Origin: Rossellomorea marisflavi
GTDB lineage: Bacteria; Bacillota; Bacilli; Bacillales; Bacillaceae_B
Reading direction: 5' to 3'
DNA: 64,000 nt
Assembly: GCF_001274775.1 (NCBI RefSeq)
Contig: NZ_LGUE01000001.1
Coordinates: 1,086,334-1,150,333 of the forward strand
This document shows, piece after piece, positions 50,162-59,117 of this stretch. Below the pieces are notes generated by a model, which did not search any database, was not told the origin of the DNA, and saw only the letters and a list, made by a program, of their open reading frames with translations. A program made the position numbers and the translations under genes. The stretch's first letter is position 1. The number at the start of each line of letters is the position of its first letter.

Positions 50162-51992
50162 ATGGTACTTCCCTCTTTTCCTTTTCAATCAAATTAGCAT
50201 ACCTGATCAACTCAATGCTCATATCATAGCGCATGAACGGAGTGATGATGTACAACCCGTTGAACAGTTCCATTGCCGTTTCCACTAATTCCTTTGCAAT
50301 TTCCATGCCCACCGCCCTGGATTGTAGCGCATCTCCCTCTGCTTCTTTCATCAATTTCCGTGCTTCATCTGGCACCTTGATCCCCGGAACCTCATGGTGA
50401 AGGAACTCGGCATTGCGCGAACTGATTAGTGGCATGATTCCGATGAATAATGGCGCATGCAAATGACTGGTCGCTTCTGCAATTTGTACGAGGTGTTCAC
50501 AGCTGAAAACCGGTTGTGAAATGAAATAGTCCGCTCCAGCGTGCTGTTTTTTCTCAAGACGCTTTACGGAAGCATCCAAATGCCTGAAGTTAGGATTGAA
50601 GGCCGCACCAACAGAAAAGTTCGTCCGTTGTCTCAGCGATTTACCAGAAAAAGATAATCCGTCATTATTTTGCTTGATGAGCTCGATCAGTTCGATGGAG
50701 GAAAGATCGTATACCGAGGCAGCACCTGGAAAATCACCGATCTTTGCGGGATCGCCTGTTATCGCCAGAATATTATGAATACCAAGGGTGTGCAGGCCCA
50801 TCAAGTGGGATTGCAGGCCGATGAGATTACGATCACGGCAAGTGATATGCACAAGGGGATCAAGGCCAAATTTTTGTTGGACTAGGGTTCCCATTGCATC
50901 ATTGCTGACCCTGGGGGAAGCAAGCGGATTATCCGCAAGGGTTATAGCATCGATTCCCTCTTCTTTTAGTGCTTTTGCTCCTTGGAAGAACAATCCGGTG
51001 TCGAGATGCTTCGGGGGATCCAGTTCAACAATGAGCGTTTTTTTCTCCTTTACCTTTCTATGGAGGAGGTTTTTTTGAATATGGGGATCTTTGAGCTTAA
51101 TCAGCTCTTGCGTTTTCACCTTTTTTTCTTTCACCGGTTCCCTTGATATCAACCGTTCCTTTACAGCTTTTATATGGGCAGGTGTCGTTCCGCAACAGCC
51201 CCCGATGATTCTGGCACCCTGGAGGCGCAATTCATTGCTTATGTCTCCAAAGTAATCAGGCTCTGCCGCATAGTAGAAGCGCCCTTCCTCATAGTTTGGA
51301 AGACTTGCGTTCGGATAGACCGACAAAAAGGACGACTTGGGCAAAGGAACTCCCTCCAGGGACTTTACCATATGGAAAGGACCCATCCGGCAGTTGATCC
51401 CGACAATATCGGCACCGAGGAGTTCCAATTCCCCAAGGGCGTCCTTTATATCCATCCCGTTTTGCAATACTCCGGTTTCATGCATGGATACCTGTGCGAT
51501 GACCGGCAGATCGGTTTCTTTCTTCACGATTTGCAAAACGGTTTTGAGCTCTTCAAAGTCGTAATAGGTTTCGAGGAGGATCCCATCGACCCCTTCAAGG
51601 AGCAAGCAGTATAGTTGTTCTCTAAAGCCCCTTTTCACTTCTTCAAGGCTGATATGCTGATTGATCGCCCGAATCCCCCCGATGGTCCCGAGGATATATG
51701 TTCCTTGCCCGGCTGCCTTTTTCGCCAGTCGTACGGCTGCTTCATTGATTTCTTTCACCTGATCTTGAAGGCCGTATCTGGAAAGTTTCGAATAATTCGC
51801 ACCATACGTATTGGTCTGGATAATATCAGCGCCCGCCTCGATATATTGCTTATGCACATTGATGATTTCTTCGGGATGGGATAGATTCAATTCTTCAAAA
51901 CATCGGTCAACCCCATACGAGTATAAAAGGGTTCCGACCGCACCATCCGCAATCAGTATTTTTTCAGATAGTGCATCCAATAGAGTGTTCAT
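50142..51992 (-). CDS. yitJ: Bifunctional homocysteine S-methyltransferase / methylene-THF reductase
   Basis: The 616-residue protein joins a homocysteine methyltransferase domain ([27 protein letters not shown]; about 1-300) to a methylenetetrahydrofolate reductase TIM barrel (VELDPPKHLDTGLFF, NFSVGAAFNPN, about 310-616). B. subtilis YitJ has the same two-domain structure and supplies 5-methyl-THF to methionine synthesis. The ATG at 51992 has GGAGG ten bases upstream; a GTG three codons earlier is too close to it. metC lies 15 bases upstream on the same strand. Confidence 0.95.
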   Translation of the reverse strand: MNTLLDALSEKILIADGAVGTLLYSYGVDRCFEELNLSHPEEIINVHKQYIEAGADIIQTNTYGANYSKLSRYGLQDQVKEINEAAVRLAKKAAGQGTYILGTIGGIRAINQHISLEEVKRGFREQLYCLLLEGVDGILLETYYDFEELKTVLQIVKKETDLPVIAQVSMHETGVLQNGMDIKDALGELELLGADIVGINCRMGPFHMVKSLEGVPLPKSSFLSVYPNASLPNYEEGRFYYAAEPDYFGDISNELRLQGARIIGGCCGTTPAHIKAVKERLISREPVKEKKVKTQELIKLKDPHIQKNLLHRKVKEKKTLIVELDPPKHLDTGLFFQGAKALKEEGIDAITLADNPLASPRVSNDAMGTLVQQKFGLDPLVHITCRDRNLIGLQSHLMGLHTLGIHNILAITGDPAKIGDFPGAASVYDLSSIELIELIKQNNDGLSFSGKSLRQRTNFSVGAAFNPNFRHLDASVKRLEKKQHAGADYFISQPVFSCEHLVQIAEATSHLHAPLFIGIMPLISSRNAEFLHHEVPGIKVPDEARKLMKEAEGDALQSRAVGMEIAKELVETAMELFNGLYIITPFMRYDMSIELIRYANLIEKEKREVPYDHNIV

Positions 51993-52007
51993 CCTGTTCA
52001 CTCCCTC

Positions 52008-53195
52008 CTACAAGTTAATGATTCTTGATGGTTTAGTTAATTTTATGGCATCCAGTCCTTTGGAAAGATCCGCAATCAGTTCATAGACGTTTTCCAGTCC
52101 TACGGAAAGTCGGAGAAGACCGTCTGTAATCCCCCTTCTTTCCCTTTCTTCCCGCGGCATGGAGGCATGTGACATCCTTGATGGATAGGATAAAATCGAC
52201 TCCACTGCCCCAAGGCTCACAGCAAATACAGGAATGTTGATATTATCGATGAGCTGCTTTACTTCCTCTGCTCCCTTTAGCCGGAAGGATAGCACCGCTC
52301 CCGGTCCTTCAGCCTGCCTTACTTGGATTTCATGACCTTGGTGATAAGTGAGGCCCGGATAAAATACATGCTCCACTTCTCCCCTTTTCTCAAGGAATCT
52401 GGCAATCTTGAAGGCTGATTCGGACGACTCTTTCAATCTCACATGAAGGGTCTTCATCCCGCGAAGCAACAGCCAGCAGTCCTGGACACCAAGGACTGCC
52501 CCAAAGGAATTCTGCAAAAATGCGAGCTTTTTGGCAATCTCTTCGTTTCCTGTCACGGCGAGTCCCGCCAGGACATCACTGTGACCGGCAAGGAATTTCG
52601 TCGCACTGTGGAGGACCACATCCACTCCGAGACTGAGGGGTCTTTGGAGGAGGGGCGTCATGAATGTATTATCAAGGAACGTCATACACCCATGGGCTTT
52701 GGCAAGCTTGACGACCCCTTCAATATCGGTGATATTGAGCAGCGGATTGGAGGGAGTCTCCATATAGATCACCTTTGTATTCGGGCGAATGGCGCAGGCG
52801 ACTTCGTGAAGATCTTTCATGTCGACAAAAGAGTACTCGATCCCGAATTTGGTCAATACTTCCGTGATCATCCTATACGTGCCTCCGTACACCTCTTCAG
52901 ATACCAGGACATGGTCTCCACCTGATAACAAAAGGAAGCTAGTAGAAATGGCAGCCATACCCGATGAAAAAGCAAACCCTCTTACACCGCCCTCAAGTTC
53001 CGCGATGGCTTCTTCGACTTTCTCACGAGTGGGATTACCCGAACGACTGTAATCATAGTTTCCATACTGATCAAAATCAGATTGGTGGAATGTGGTCGCA
53101 TGATGAATCGGCGTACTGACGGCGCCGGTCTCTTTATCCACTCCGTTACTGTGGATGAGGGATGTCTGGATGCTGAACTCCTTTTTATCACTCAT
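52008..53195 (-). CDS. metC: Cystathionine beta-lyase
   Basis: The 395-residue enzyme is a PLP-dependent Cys/Met-metabolism protein. PLP lysine lies in VLHSATKFLAGHSDVLAG, with GMAAISTS and LDNTFMTPLLQRPL as substrate-site markers and a C-terminal GLENVYELIADL. It cleaves cystathionine to homocysteine, pyruvate and ammonia. It overlaps the metI stop by eight bases and is followed by yitJ, matching the metI-metC order in B. subtilis. Assignment of MetC over MetI rests on this order and the sequence; the two are close paralogues. Confidence 0.9.
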   Translation of the reverse strand: MSDKKEFSIQTSLIHSNGVDKETGAVSTPIHHATTFHQSDFDQYGNYDYSRSGNPTREKVEEAIAELEGGVRGFAFSSGMAAISTSFLLLSGGDHVLVSEEVYGGTYRMITEVLTKFGIEYSFVDMKDLHEVACAIRPNTKVIYMETPSNPLLNITDIEGVVKLAKAHGCMTFLDNTFMTPLLQRPLSLGVDVVLHSATKFLAGHSDVLAGLAVTGNEEIAKKLAFLQNSFGAVLGVQDCWLLLRGMKTLHVRLKESSESAFKIARFLEKRGEVEHVFYPGLTYHQGHEIQVRQAEGPGAVLSFRLKGAEEVKQLIDNINIPVFAVSLGAVESILSYPSRMSHASMPREERERRGITDGLLRLSVGLENVYELIADLSKGLDAIKLTKPSRIINL

Positions 53196-54309
53196 ATAAA
53201 AACACCTCTTTCTCCAGATTCGTCAATACTTGCTCAAGGTCTTGAATGAGATCGTCTGCATTTTCGATACCCACTGAAAATCGTAGTAGCCGGTTGCATA
53301 TTCCAAGAGAAATCCGTTCTTCTTCGGGAATATCCGCATGCGTCTGGGTAGCCGGGTACGTGATGAAACTCTCCACTCCCCCAAGACTTTCAGCGAATGT
53401 AATCAACTCCAGGCGCTCCAGGAACGGCCCGACCCACTCCTCTTTCCTCAAACGGAACGAAAGCATTCCGCCTTTCCCTGTATACAGGACATCAGTGATG
53501 GATGGGTGACTTTCAAGATACGAAGCAATCTGTTTTGCATTTGATTCGTGCTGTTTCATCCTCAAGCCAAGCGTCTTCATTCCTCTTATCAAGAGCCAAC
53601 AGTCCAATGGTGCAAGAGTGGCACCGATAGAATTCTGAACCGTATAGATTCTGTCGGCCAGAGATTCTGAGTCGACCACCACTACACCGGCGAGGACATC
53701 GTTATGACCTCCAAGATACTTCGTTGCACTATGGACGACGATATGAGCACCCTCTTCAATCGGCCTCTGAATGACCGGGGTATAAAAGGTATTGTCCACA
53801 ATGAGCAGGACATCATGTTTCCTTGCCACCCGGCTGATTTCCCGGATCGGTGCTTCATTCATCAGGGGATTCGTCGGAGTCTCTACGAATATCCCCTTCG
53901 TGGATGGCGTGACAGATGCTTCCACTTCTTCAATGCATGCTGTATCCACAAAGCGGAATTTCATCTTATACTGTGCTTCGTATTGTTTAAACAGCCTGTA
54001 GCTTCCTCCATAAAGATCTTTGGAAACGACCAGTTCGTCCCCGCTCTGAAATAGCGACAGAACGGCGTGGACCGCAGCCATGCCGGATGAGAAGGCATAT
54101 GCTTTCTGCCCCCCTTCCAGTTGCGCAAGGATTTCTTCCAATGCACTTCTCGTTGGATTCCCCGTACGGGAATAATCGAAGCCCGTCGACTGCCCGATGC
54201 CCTTATGTTCATACGCTGTCGATAAGTGGATGGGGAGACTGACAGCACCTGTTCCTGCATCCTTTCTGTTCCCCGCCTGCACCAGTAATGTTTCAATATG
54301 TCGACTCAT
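53188..54309 (-). CDS. metI: Cystathionine gamma-synthase / O-acylhomoserine thiolyase
   Basis: The 373-residue PLP enzyme is the first gene of the methionine operon. PLP lysine is in VVHSATKYLGGHNDVLAG; other family markers are SSGMAAVHAVLSLF and VDNTFYTPVIQRP. In B. subtilis MetI makes cystathionine from O-acetylhomoserine and cysteine, and also can use sulfide. AAAGGAG precedes the ATG. The S-box leader controls it and everything downstream. Confidence 0.9.
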   Translation of the reverse strand: MSRHIETLLVQAGNRKDAGTGAVSLPIHLSTAYEHKGIGQSTGFDYSRTGNPTRSALEEILAQLEGGQKAYAFSSGMAAVHAVLSLFQSGDELVVSKDLYGGSYRLFKQYEAQYKMKFRFVDTACIEEVEASVTPSTKGIFVETPTNPLMNEAPIREISRVARKHDVLLIVDNTFYTPVIQRPIEEGAHIVVHSATKYLGGHNDVLAGVVVVDSESLADRIYTVQNSIGATLAPLDCWLLIRGMKTLGLRMKQHESNAKQIASYLESHPSITDVLYTGKGGMLSFRLRKEEWVGPFLERLELITFAESLGGVESFITYPATQTHADIPEEERISLGICNRLLRFSVGIENADDLIQDLEQVLTNLEKEVFLYE

Positions 54310-54338
54310 CGTGACCTCTCCTTTAATCCTATTTACAT

Positions 54339-54493
54339 CAAAAAACCTTCTTATACGAATAAGAAGGTTTGAATGGTTAAGTCCCTCTTATCGCCCAAGC
54401 CTTTTTCAGCTTGCTGGAATTAGCACCATACCTTGTTCACGGCTGGTTGCTGAGGTGTCATCGGGCCAGTCCCTCTACCTCTCTTGATAAGAA
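54339..54493 (-). promoter_or_regulatory. S-box (SAM-I) riboswitch and terminator of the met operon
   Basis: The minus strand reads CTTATCAAGAGAGGTAGAGG, then ACTGGCCCGATGACACC, CAGCAACC, GGTGCTAATTCCAGCA and finally GATAAGAG: the complete SAM-I aptamer (P1 CTTATC/GATAAG, about 54384-54493). It is followed by an AACCTTCTTAT hairpin with TTTTTT (54340-54370). SAM should promote termination and switch the operon off. The rest of 54494-54739 has no further gene. Confidence 0.93.
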
Positions 54494-54739
54494 TTGCGTA
54501 TTTAATTGTTTAATGGCTTTCCCATAATTTATACCAGTAAAGGGAAAATGTCAATGCGAATTGACGAATTTAAACCAAAACTCAGACTTCTTTCATGGTG
54601 ATTGATGCGTTTTTCATCGCATTCACCTTTTTATGACGAAAGGGTGGGTGACGATGAAATGCAGTACTTAGGTTTAACTCATCACCATTACGTCTAAACA
54701 ACTACAATAATCTTACAAAATATGAATGGAGTGACATCG

Positions 54740-55873
54740 ATGAAAGCAGTAACGTTCCAAGGCAAAGAAAACATGACGGTGAAGGAAGTCGAGGCTCCTG
54801 ATATCCAGGAAAGCACAGATATGATCGTAAGAATCACGGCAAGCGGAATTTGCGGATCGGACCTGCACTTATATAAGGCAGGAATCGAACCACCACGGGA
54901 TTATGTGGTCGGTCACGAACCGATGGGAATCGTCGAGGAGGTGGGAGCAGACGTAAAGACATTGAAAAAAGGAGACCGTGTCGTGATCCCCTTCAATATC
55001 GGCTGCGGAGAATGCTTCTTCTGTCAGAACCAGATGGAAAGTCAATGTGATGAATCGAACCCCCATGGTGAAGTCGGCGGGCTTTTCGGCTTTACCGAAA
55101 TGAACGGGAATTACCCTGGTGGACAAGCCGAATACCTGAGGGTTCCTTACGCAGATTTCACCTCGTTCAAAGTGCCCGAAGAAAGTGAACTTCCTGACGA
55201 GAGTGTGCTCTTCCTTTCAGATGTCATCCCAACTGCATATTGGAGCGTCGAGAATAGCGGTGTGAAGGCTGGTGATACCGTCATCATCCTCGGCAGTGGT
55301 CCAATCGGACTCATGGCTCAAAAATTCGCCAAGTTAAAAGGAGCAAAAAGAGTCATTGCCGTTGATCAGGTAAGGCATCGCCTTGATCATGCCAAGAAGA
55401 CGAATGGAGCAGAAATCTATGACTTTTCGGGAAATCCGGATATCGGACAGTTGTTGCACGAAGATACGAATGGAGGAGCAGATGTCGTGATCGACTGCGT
55501 CGGGATGGACGGGACTGTTGCTTCCGGTGAATCATTCGGATCTGATTTTGATAATCAGTTCGGCACGATCCGTCCTATCATCACTGCTTCTCAGGCGGTG
55601 CGCAAGTTCGGTACTGTTCAGTTGACGGGCGTCTATGCGACTGAGGCAAATGGTTTTCCGATCGGTGACTTCTTCAGCAGGAACGTTTCCCTTAAAATGG
55701 GCCAGGCTCCAGTGATTCATCTGATGCCGAAGCTCTACAGCATGATTGAAGATGGAGCTTTTGACCCGACTGATATCATCACCCACTCGCTTCCTCTGGA
55801 AGAGGCAAGCGAAGGCTATAAAATCTTTGACGAGAAATCCGACGGGAACATCAAAGTAATTCTGAAGCCATAA
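54740..55873 (+). CDS. Zinc-dependent alcohol dehydrogenase (glutathione-independent formaldehyde-dehydrogenase-like)
   Basis: The 377-residue MDR protein has the catalytic zinc motif GICGSDLHLY with GHEPMGIVEEVG, a structural zinc site (CGECFFCQNQMESQC), and the NAD fold GSGPIGLMAQKFAKLKGAKRVIAVDQ. It has the extended insertion (GGLFGFTEMNGNYPGGQAEYLRV) of FdhA/threonine-dehydrogenase-like proteins such as YycR. The substrate is probably a short alcohol or aldehyde. The ATG at 54740 has GGAGTG upstream; a start six codons earlier does not. It is single-gene. Confidence 0.88.
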   Translation: MKAVTFQGKENMTVKEVEAPDIQESTDMIVRITASGICGSDLHLYKAGIEPPRDYVVGHEPMGIVEEVGADVKTLKKGDRVVIPFNIGCGECFFCQNQMESQCDESNPHGEVGGLFGFTEMNGNYPGGQAEYLRVPYADFTSFKVPEESELPDESVLFLSDVIPTAYWSVENSGVKAGDTVIILGSGPIGLMAQKFAKLKGAKRVIAVDQVRHRLDHAKKTNGAEIYDFSGNPDIGQLLHEDTNGGADVVIDCVGMDGTVASGESFGSDFDNQFGTIRPIITASQAVRKFGTVQLTGVYATEANGFPIGDFFSRNVSLKMGQAPVIHLMPKLYSMIEDGAFDPTDIITHSLPLEEASEGYKIFDEKSDGNIKVILKP

Positions 55874-55900
55874 AGAAGCCCGCCCATTAAATCGACCAAG

Positions 55901-55937
55901 CCCGGACCTCCTTATTACCAGGAAGTCCGGGCTTTTG
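55901..55937 (+). terminator. Terminator of the dehydrogenase gene
   Basis: AAGCCCGGACCTCC against GGAAGTCCGGGCTT, one mismatch, then TTTGATTT. Confidence 0.8.
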
Positions 55938-55963
55938 ATTTAAGCAATAGGCATGGGTTCGCA

Positions 55964-56959
55964 TTAAAGAATCCCTATTTTTTTCTTGATTTCTGTCAGA
56001 AAAGGAGCGGTTGTCTCCCTTGCCCTTTGTGCTCCGCGGGCCAGTATCGCCTCCATCTTTTCAGGAGAGCCCATCAGTTCCATGTACCTTTCCCTCGGCC
56101 CGGTCATTTTTCCATTGATGGCGTGGAACAGTTCCGCTTTCGCCTCTCCCCAGCTGATTCCATCCCTGAACCGGTCTTTCATCACGCTGACCTCTTCTTG
56201 AGAGGCGAATTCCCTGTACAAAGCGAAAATCACAGATTGATCATGGTCCTTAGGGTCTGTCGGAAGCGAGGAATCGGTCTTGATCTTATTGATCAACTTC
56301 TTCAGTTTTGCGGGTTCTTCGAAAAGGGGAATGGTATTATTGTATGATTTGCTCATTTTCCTCCCATCCAAACCAGGTACTACAGCCGACTGCTCCTGGA
56401 TGAAATGCTCAGGGAGTTTGAAGGTCCCTCCATACTGCTTGTTGAAGTATCCTGCAATATCGCGGGCAATTTCGATATGCTGTAGCTGATCTTTTCCCAC
56501 AGGGACCTTGTCTGCCTGGAATAACAGAATATCGGATGCCATGAGGACAGGGTATGTGTAGACACCCATGTTCACGCCATGATCAACTTCCTGTCCAGCC
56601 CCCTTGTTGCCATCGGTCATGGCTTTATATGCATGTGCGCGGTTCATGAGTCCTTTTGGCGTGACACAGGAGAGGATCCATGTGAGTTCAAAGATCTCCG
56701 GTACGTCAGACTGTCTATAAAACGTTACCTTTTCAGGGTCAAGACCCAGTGCTAGCCACGCTGCCGCAATCCCCCTTGTAAGGTTTCTCATTTCTTCCGC
56801 ATCCTGTACCTTGGTCATCCCGTGATAGTCGGCGATGAAGTAAGATGCCTGAAATTCCTCAGATTCCGCCAGCTTCAGTGCAGGCTTGATGGCACCAACG
56901 TAGTTCCCTAAATGAATTCTCCCTGTAGGTTTGATACCTGTTAACACCCTTTGTTTCAT
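55964..56959 (-). CDS. trpS: Tryptophanyl-tRNA synthetase, divergent second type
   Basis: The 331-residue class I enzyme charges tRNA-Trp. It has the HIGH-type motif as RIHLGNY, KMSKS in GRKMSKSYNNT, and the TrpRS markers ADYHGMT and GVYTYPVLMASDILLFQADKVPVGKDQLQH. The sequence differs from the usual Bacillus TrpS (start MKQTIFSGIQPSGSVTLGNY), so this is probably the auxiliary type that in other bacteria resists indolmycin. A T-box leader with a Trp-type specifier precedes it, so it is induced when tRNA-Trp is uncharged. The ribosome site is GGGGGGAAGG. Confidence 0.88.
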   Translation of the reverse strand: MKQRVLTGIKPTGRIHLGNYVGAIKPALKLAESEEFQASYFIADYHGMTKVQDAEEMRNLTRGIAAAWLALGLDPEKVTFYRQSDVPEIFELTWILSCVTPKGLMNRAHAYKAMTDGNKGAGQEVDHGVNMGVYTYPVLMASDILLFQADKVPVGKDQLQHIEIARDIAGYFNKQYGGTFKLPEHFIQEQSAVVPGLDGRKMSKSYNNTIPLFEEPAKLKKLINKIKTDSSLPTDPKDHDQSVIFALYREFASQEEVSVMKDRFRDGISWGEAKAELFHAINGKMTGPRERYMELMGSPEKMEAILARGAQRARETTAPFLTEIKKKIGIL

Positions 56960-57019
56960 CTTAGTCCTTCCCCCCCTGTGATTGTCGCCTTCTCTAAATG
57001 CCGATGATATTTATTTCTT

Positions 57020-57300
57020 TATAAACAAAAAAGTCCCCCGTCCTCGGAAAAGGACGGGAGACCCGTGGTGCCACCTTCATTCATGCATCAAGCATGCGCT
57101 TATCGGCCAACGGTGACCATCTACCGTCGGACTCCCTTTTATCGGTGGGAAATCCGCCCATTCCGGGAAGCTCCAAAGTCCATTCAACGGCCATATGCAC
57201 TGATTCACACCAACCATCAGCTCTCTGCGGCATCTGTTCCGTTTACTACTCTTTATCGACGCTCAACTATTGTTTTTATCATCATACAGAATCAGGTTCG
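57020..57300 (-). promoter_or_regulatory. T-box riboswitch (Trp specifier) of trpS
   Basis: The minus strand has AGGTGGCACCACGGGT (T-box, about 57055-57075) and a CCCGTCC/GGACGGG terminator ending in TTTTTT (57029-57058). A TGG specifier at 57180-57182 followed by a purine fits stem I. Uncharged tRNA-Trp should prevent termination. It fills most of the 364-base gap up to 57323. Confidence 0.88.
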
Positions 57301-57323
57301 ACCAGTCAATCCTTTCCATCCTT

Positions 57324-57950
57324 TTAAATTTCTTTAGAAGAGAGGGGAAGAAAAAGTTTCACTCCCTTTTTATTGAATGGGAGAAACTTCATATCCCCGA
57401 TGAGATGACTGATATAGCCGATCATGGCTGCCTGAAACAAACCATCCACCATCACAGCACCCTGAAAGGCAAGAGCCACGAAATAAAAATAGATGATCCC
57501 CAGGATGGAATGGGTATATGTCCGGTGTGAAACCAACGAGGCGATGATCACGTAGATCCCCATCAGCCACATCCATGATGTATCGAGCTGAAAACCGCAG
57601 GCCGCTATCCCAATGCCGGTGATGGTGAGCATCCTTCGTTGAGTGATGAATGTCGAGAAGATCAGGATGAGGACACCATACCCGATCCCCAGCCATCTTT
57701 CATTCCCCGTTCCTTCTAAGTAGCTGTATAGCATCACCAACAATGAAACCACCTGGACCGCAGACCTCACCATTTTGGAGGAGAAAGTCACTTTATTGCT
57801 GAGCTTGCCATTCACATCAAGATCCGGAATAAGCGCAGACACCCCTCCTGCAGCGACAAGCGAGGCAGTATCGACTGCATCCGCACCGTACGTTTGGGCA
57901 ATGATGAATCCGACAGCCGCTCCCACTGTCATATGTGCCGTTCCATTCAA
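57324..57950 (-). CDS. YdjM/YvsG-type membrane-bound metal-dependent hydrolase
   Basis: The 208-residue polytopic protein belongs to the YdjM family (DUF457, LexA-linked membrane hydrolase). Histidines and acids in TAHMTVGAAVGF, ALIPDLDVNGKL, SHRTYTHSILG and YISHLIGDMKF are the conserved metal ligands. The start is TTG (57950) with AAGAGGG eight bases upstream. The substrate is unknown. It is between the T-box region and the Nudix gene, on the same strand as both. Confidence 0.82.
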   Translation of the reverse strand: MNGTAHMTVGAAVGFIIAQTYGADAVDTASLVAAGGVSALIPDLDVNGKLSNKVTFSSKMVRSAVQVVSLLVMLYSYLEGTGNERWLGIGYGVLILIFSTFITQRRMLTITGIGIAACGFQLDTSWMWLMGIYVIIASLVSHRTYTHSILGIIYFYFVALAFQGAVMVDGLFQAAMIGYISHLIGDMKFLPFNKKGVKLFLPLSSKEI

Positions 57951-57985
57951 GTCATTTCCCTCTTTCGCTATAAAAATATGTAGGA

Positions 57986-58612
57986 TTACTCTCTTAATCT
58001 ATCACGTATGCGATCAATCACCTGAAGCATGTAAGTTGATTCGTGTGGAACAAATGCTTCCCACGCTACCTTTGAACTGATATATTCCTTCTTCCCTTTT
58101 TGAATCCTGAATCCGTCCACTGGGATGGAGTCCTTCCCACCTTTGATAAGACTCTCCACATCATCAAGACCGGCAGCAAATATCCCGGCCACTTCCTCTT
58201 CTTGAAGATGAAATGCTTCAAATGGGATATGCTGTTCAAGAAGGAAAACATTCGACCATTCCCTATCGATCAGTGGCCCATCGATCAATTCCTCCTTCAA
58301 CGCTCCCAGAGGGTGAAGATCTTCAAATGTAAGCGCAAGCCCAAGCTCCTCATAGACTTCCCTGATACCATCCGAAACGGCCTCATGGTCCAAGAGATGC
58401 CCGGCTGCGGTTATATCCAGCAGACCTGGAAAGTCCCTCTTTCCCATGCTTCTCAGTTGAAAATAAACCATGTCCCTTCCCTGATCCCGGAAGGCAATCC
58501 AACAGTGAAACGTCTCATGCCAATATCCTTTTGAGTGGATCTCTTCACGATCAGCCCTTCCGATACGTTCGTATCGATCATTGAATATGGAGAGTATCTC
58601 CTTCTCTTTCAT
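57986..58612 (-). CDS. Nudix-family hydrolase
   Basis: The 208-residue protein contains the Nudix box GX5EX7REUXEEXGU: GHLLDHEAVSDGIREVYEELGL. The layout (long N- and C-terminal parts with WHETFHCWIAFRDQG and ERIGRADREEIHSKG) resembles the Nudix proteins related to isopentenyl-diphosphate isomerase or the YfcD group. The substrate is unknown. It overlaps the HAD gene by 35 bases, so they are coupled. AAGGGGT precedes the ATG. Confidence 0.88.
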   Translation of the reverse strand: MKEKEILSIFNDRYERIGRADREEIHSKGYWHETFHCWIAFRDQGRDMVYFQLRSMGKRDFPGLLDITAAGHLLDHEAVSDGIREVYEELGLALTFEDLHPLGALKEELIDGPLIDREWSNVFLLEQHIPFEAFHLQEEEVAGIFAAGLDDVESLIKGGKDSIPVDGFRIQKGKKEYISSKVAWEAFVPHESTYMLQVIDRIRDRLRE

Positions 58613-59021
58613 ACTGTACCCCTTCCCTTATCGCTTCTAAGTAGGATTTGAGTTGTATCGGCCTTTCTAGAAAAACATCCGCCCCATCCTCTGAAGACAG
58701 ATCCCCGATACAGATGGTCATACAGCCCATCTCTGAGAGTTTTGATCCAGTTCCTCCAACAAGGATTCCGGTGGAAGAGTCAATCAATTCTGAGGGAAGA
58801 GGTGCACCCCTATCATAAAAACCACTTACATATTCCAGCAAGCCAAGTTCACGAAAATACTCCTTCGCCTGTTCCATCATTGGACAGTTCACGGCCAATA
58901 TCCTATACCCGCTCGCGGAAAGATAGTGAATAAGCTCTGGCGCTTCTTCTTTCCACACCTCTTTCATGTCGTCCTCTCTCATAAATGTTTCATTCATATC
59001 AAATATCACTGCCGAGTCCAT
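58578..59021 (-). CDS. HAD-like protein with altered nucleophile motif
   Basis: The 147-residue protein is a short HAD-superfamily relative: FDMNETFM at the start in place of DxDGT (D..N), then a Rossmann core AVNCPMMEQA, LVGGTGSKLSEMGC and GDLSSEDGADVFL. The general-acid Asp is replaced by Asn, so phosphatase activity is doubtful; it might bind rather than cut a phosphate ester. It is translated before and overlaps the Nudix gene, which suggests that the pair works on related nucleotide compounds. AAAGGAG precedes the ATG. Confidence 0.72.
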   Translation of the reverse strand: MDSAVIFDMNETFMREDDMKEVWKEEAPELIHYLSASGYRILAVNCPMMEQAKEYFRELGLLEYVSGFYDRGAPLPSELIDSSTGILVGGTGSKLSEMGCMTICIGDLSSEDGADVFLERPIQLKSYLEAIREGVQYEREGDTLHIQ

Positions 59022-59117
59022 TCATATTCTCCTTTTGTTGCGTTTCAATCTTCTTTCTGCTCCCGACAACTGATCACGGGCAGAAAAAACCATTTATACA
59101 TTGTAACACATTCCCTT

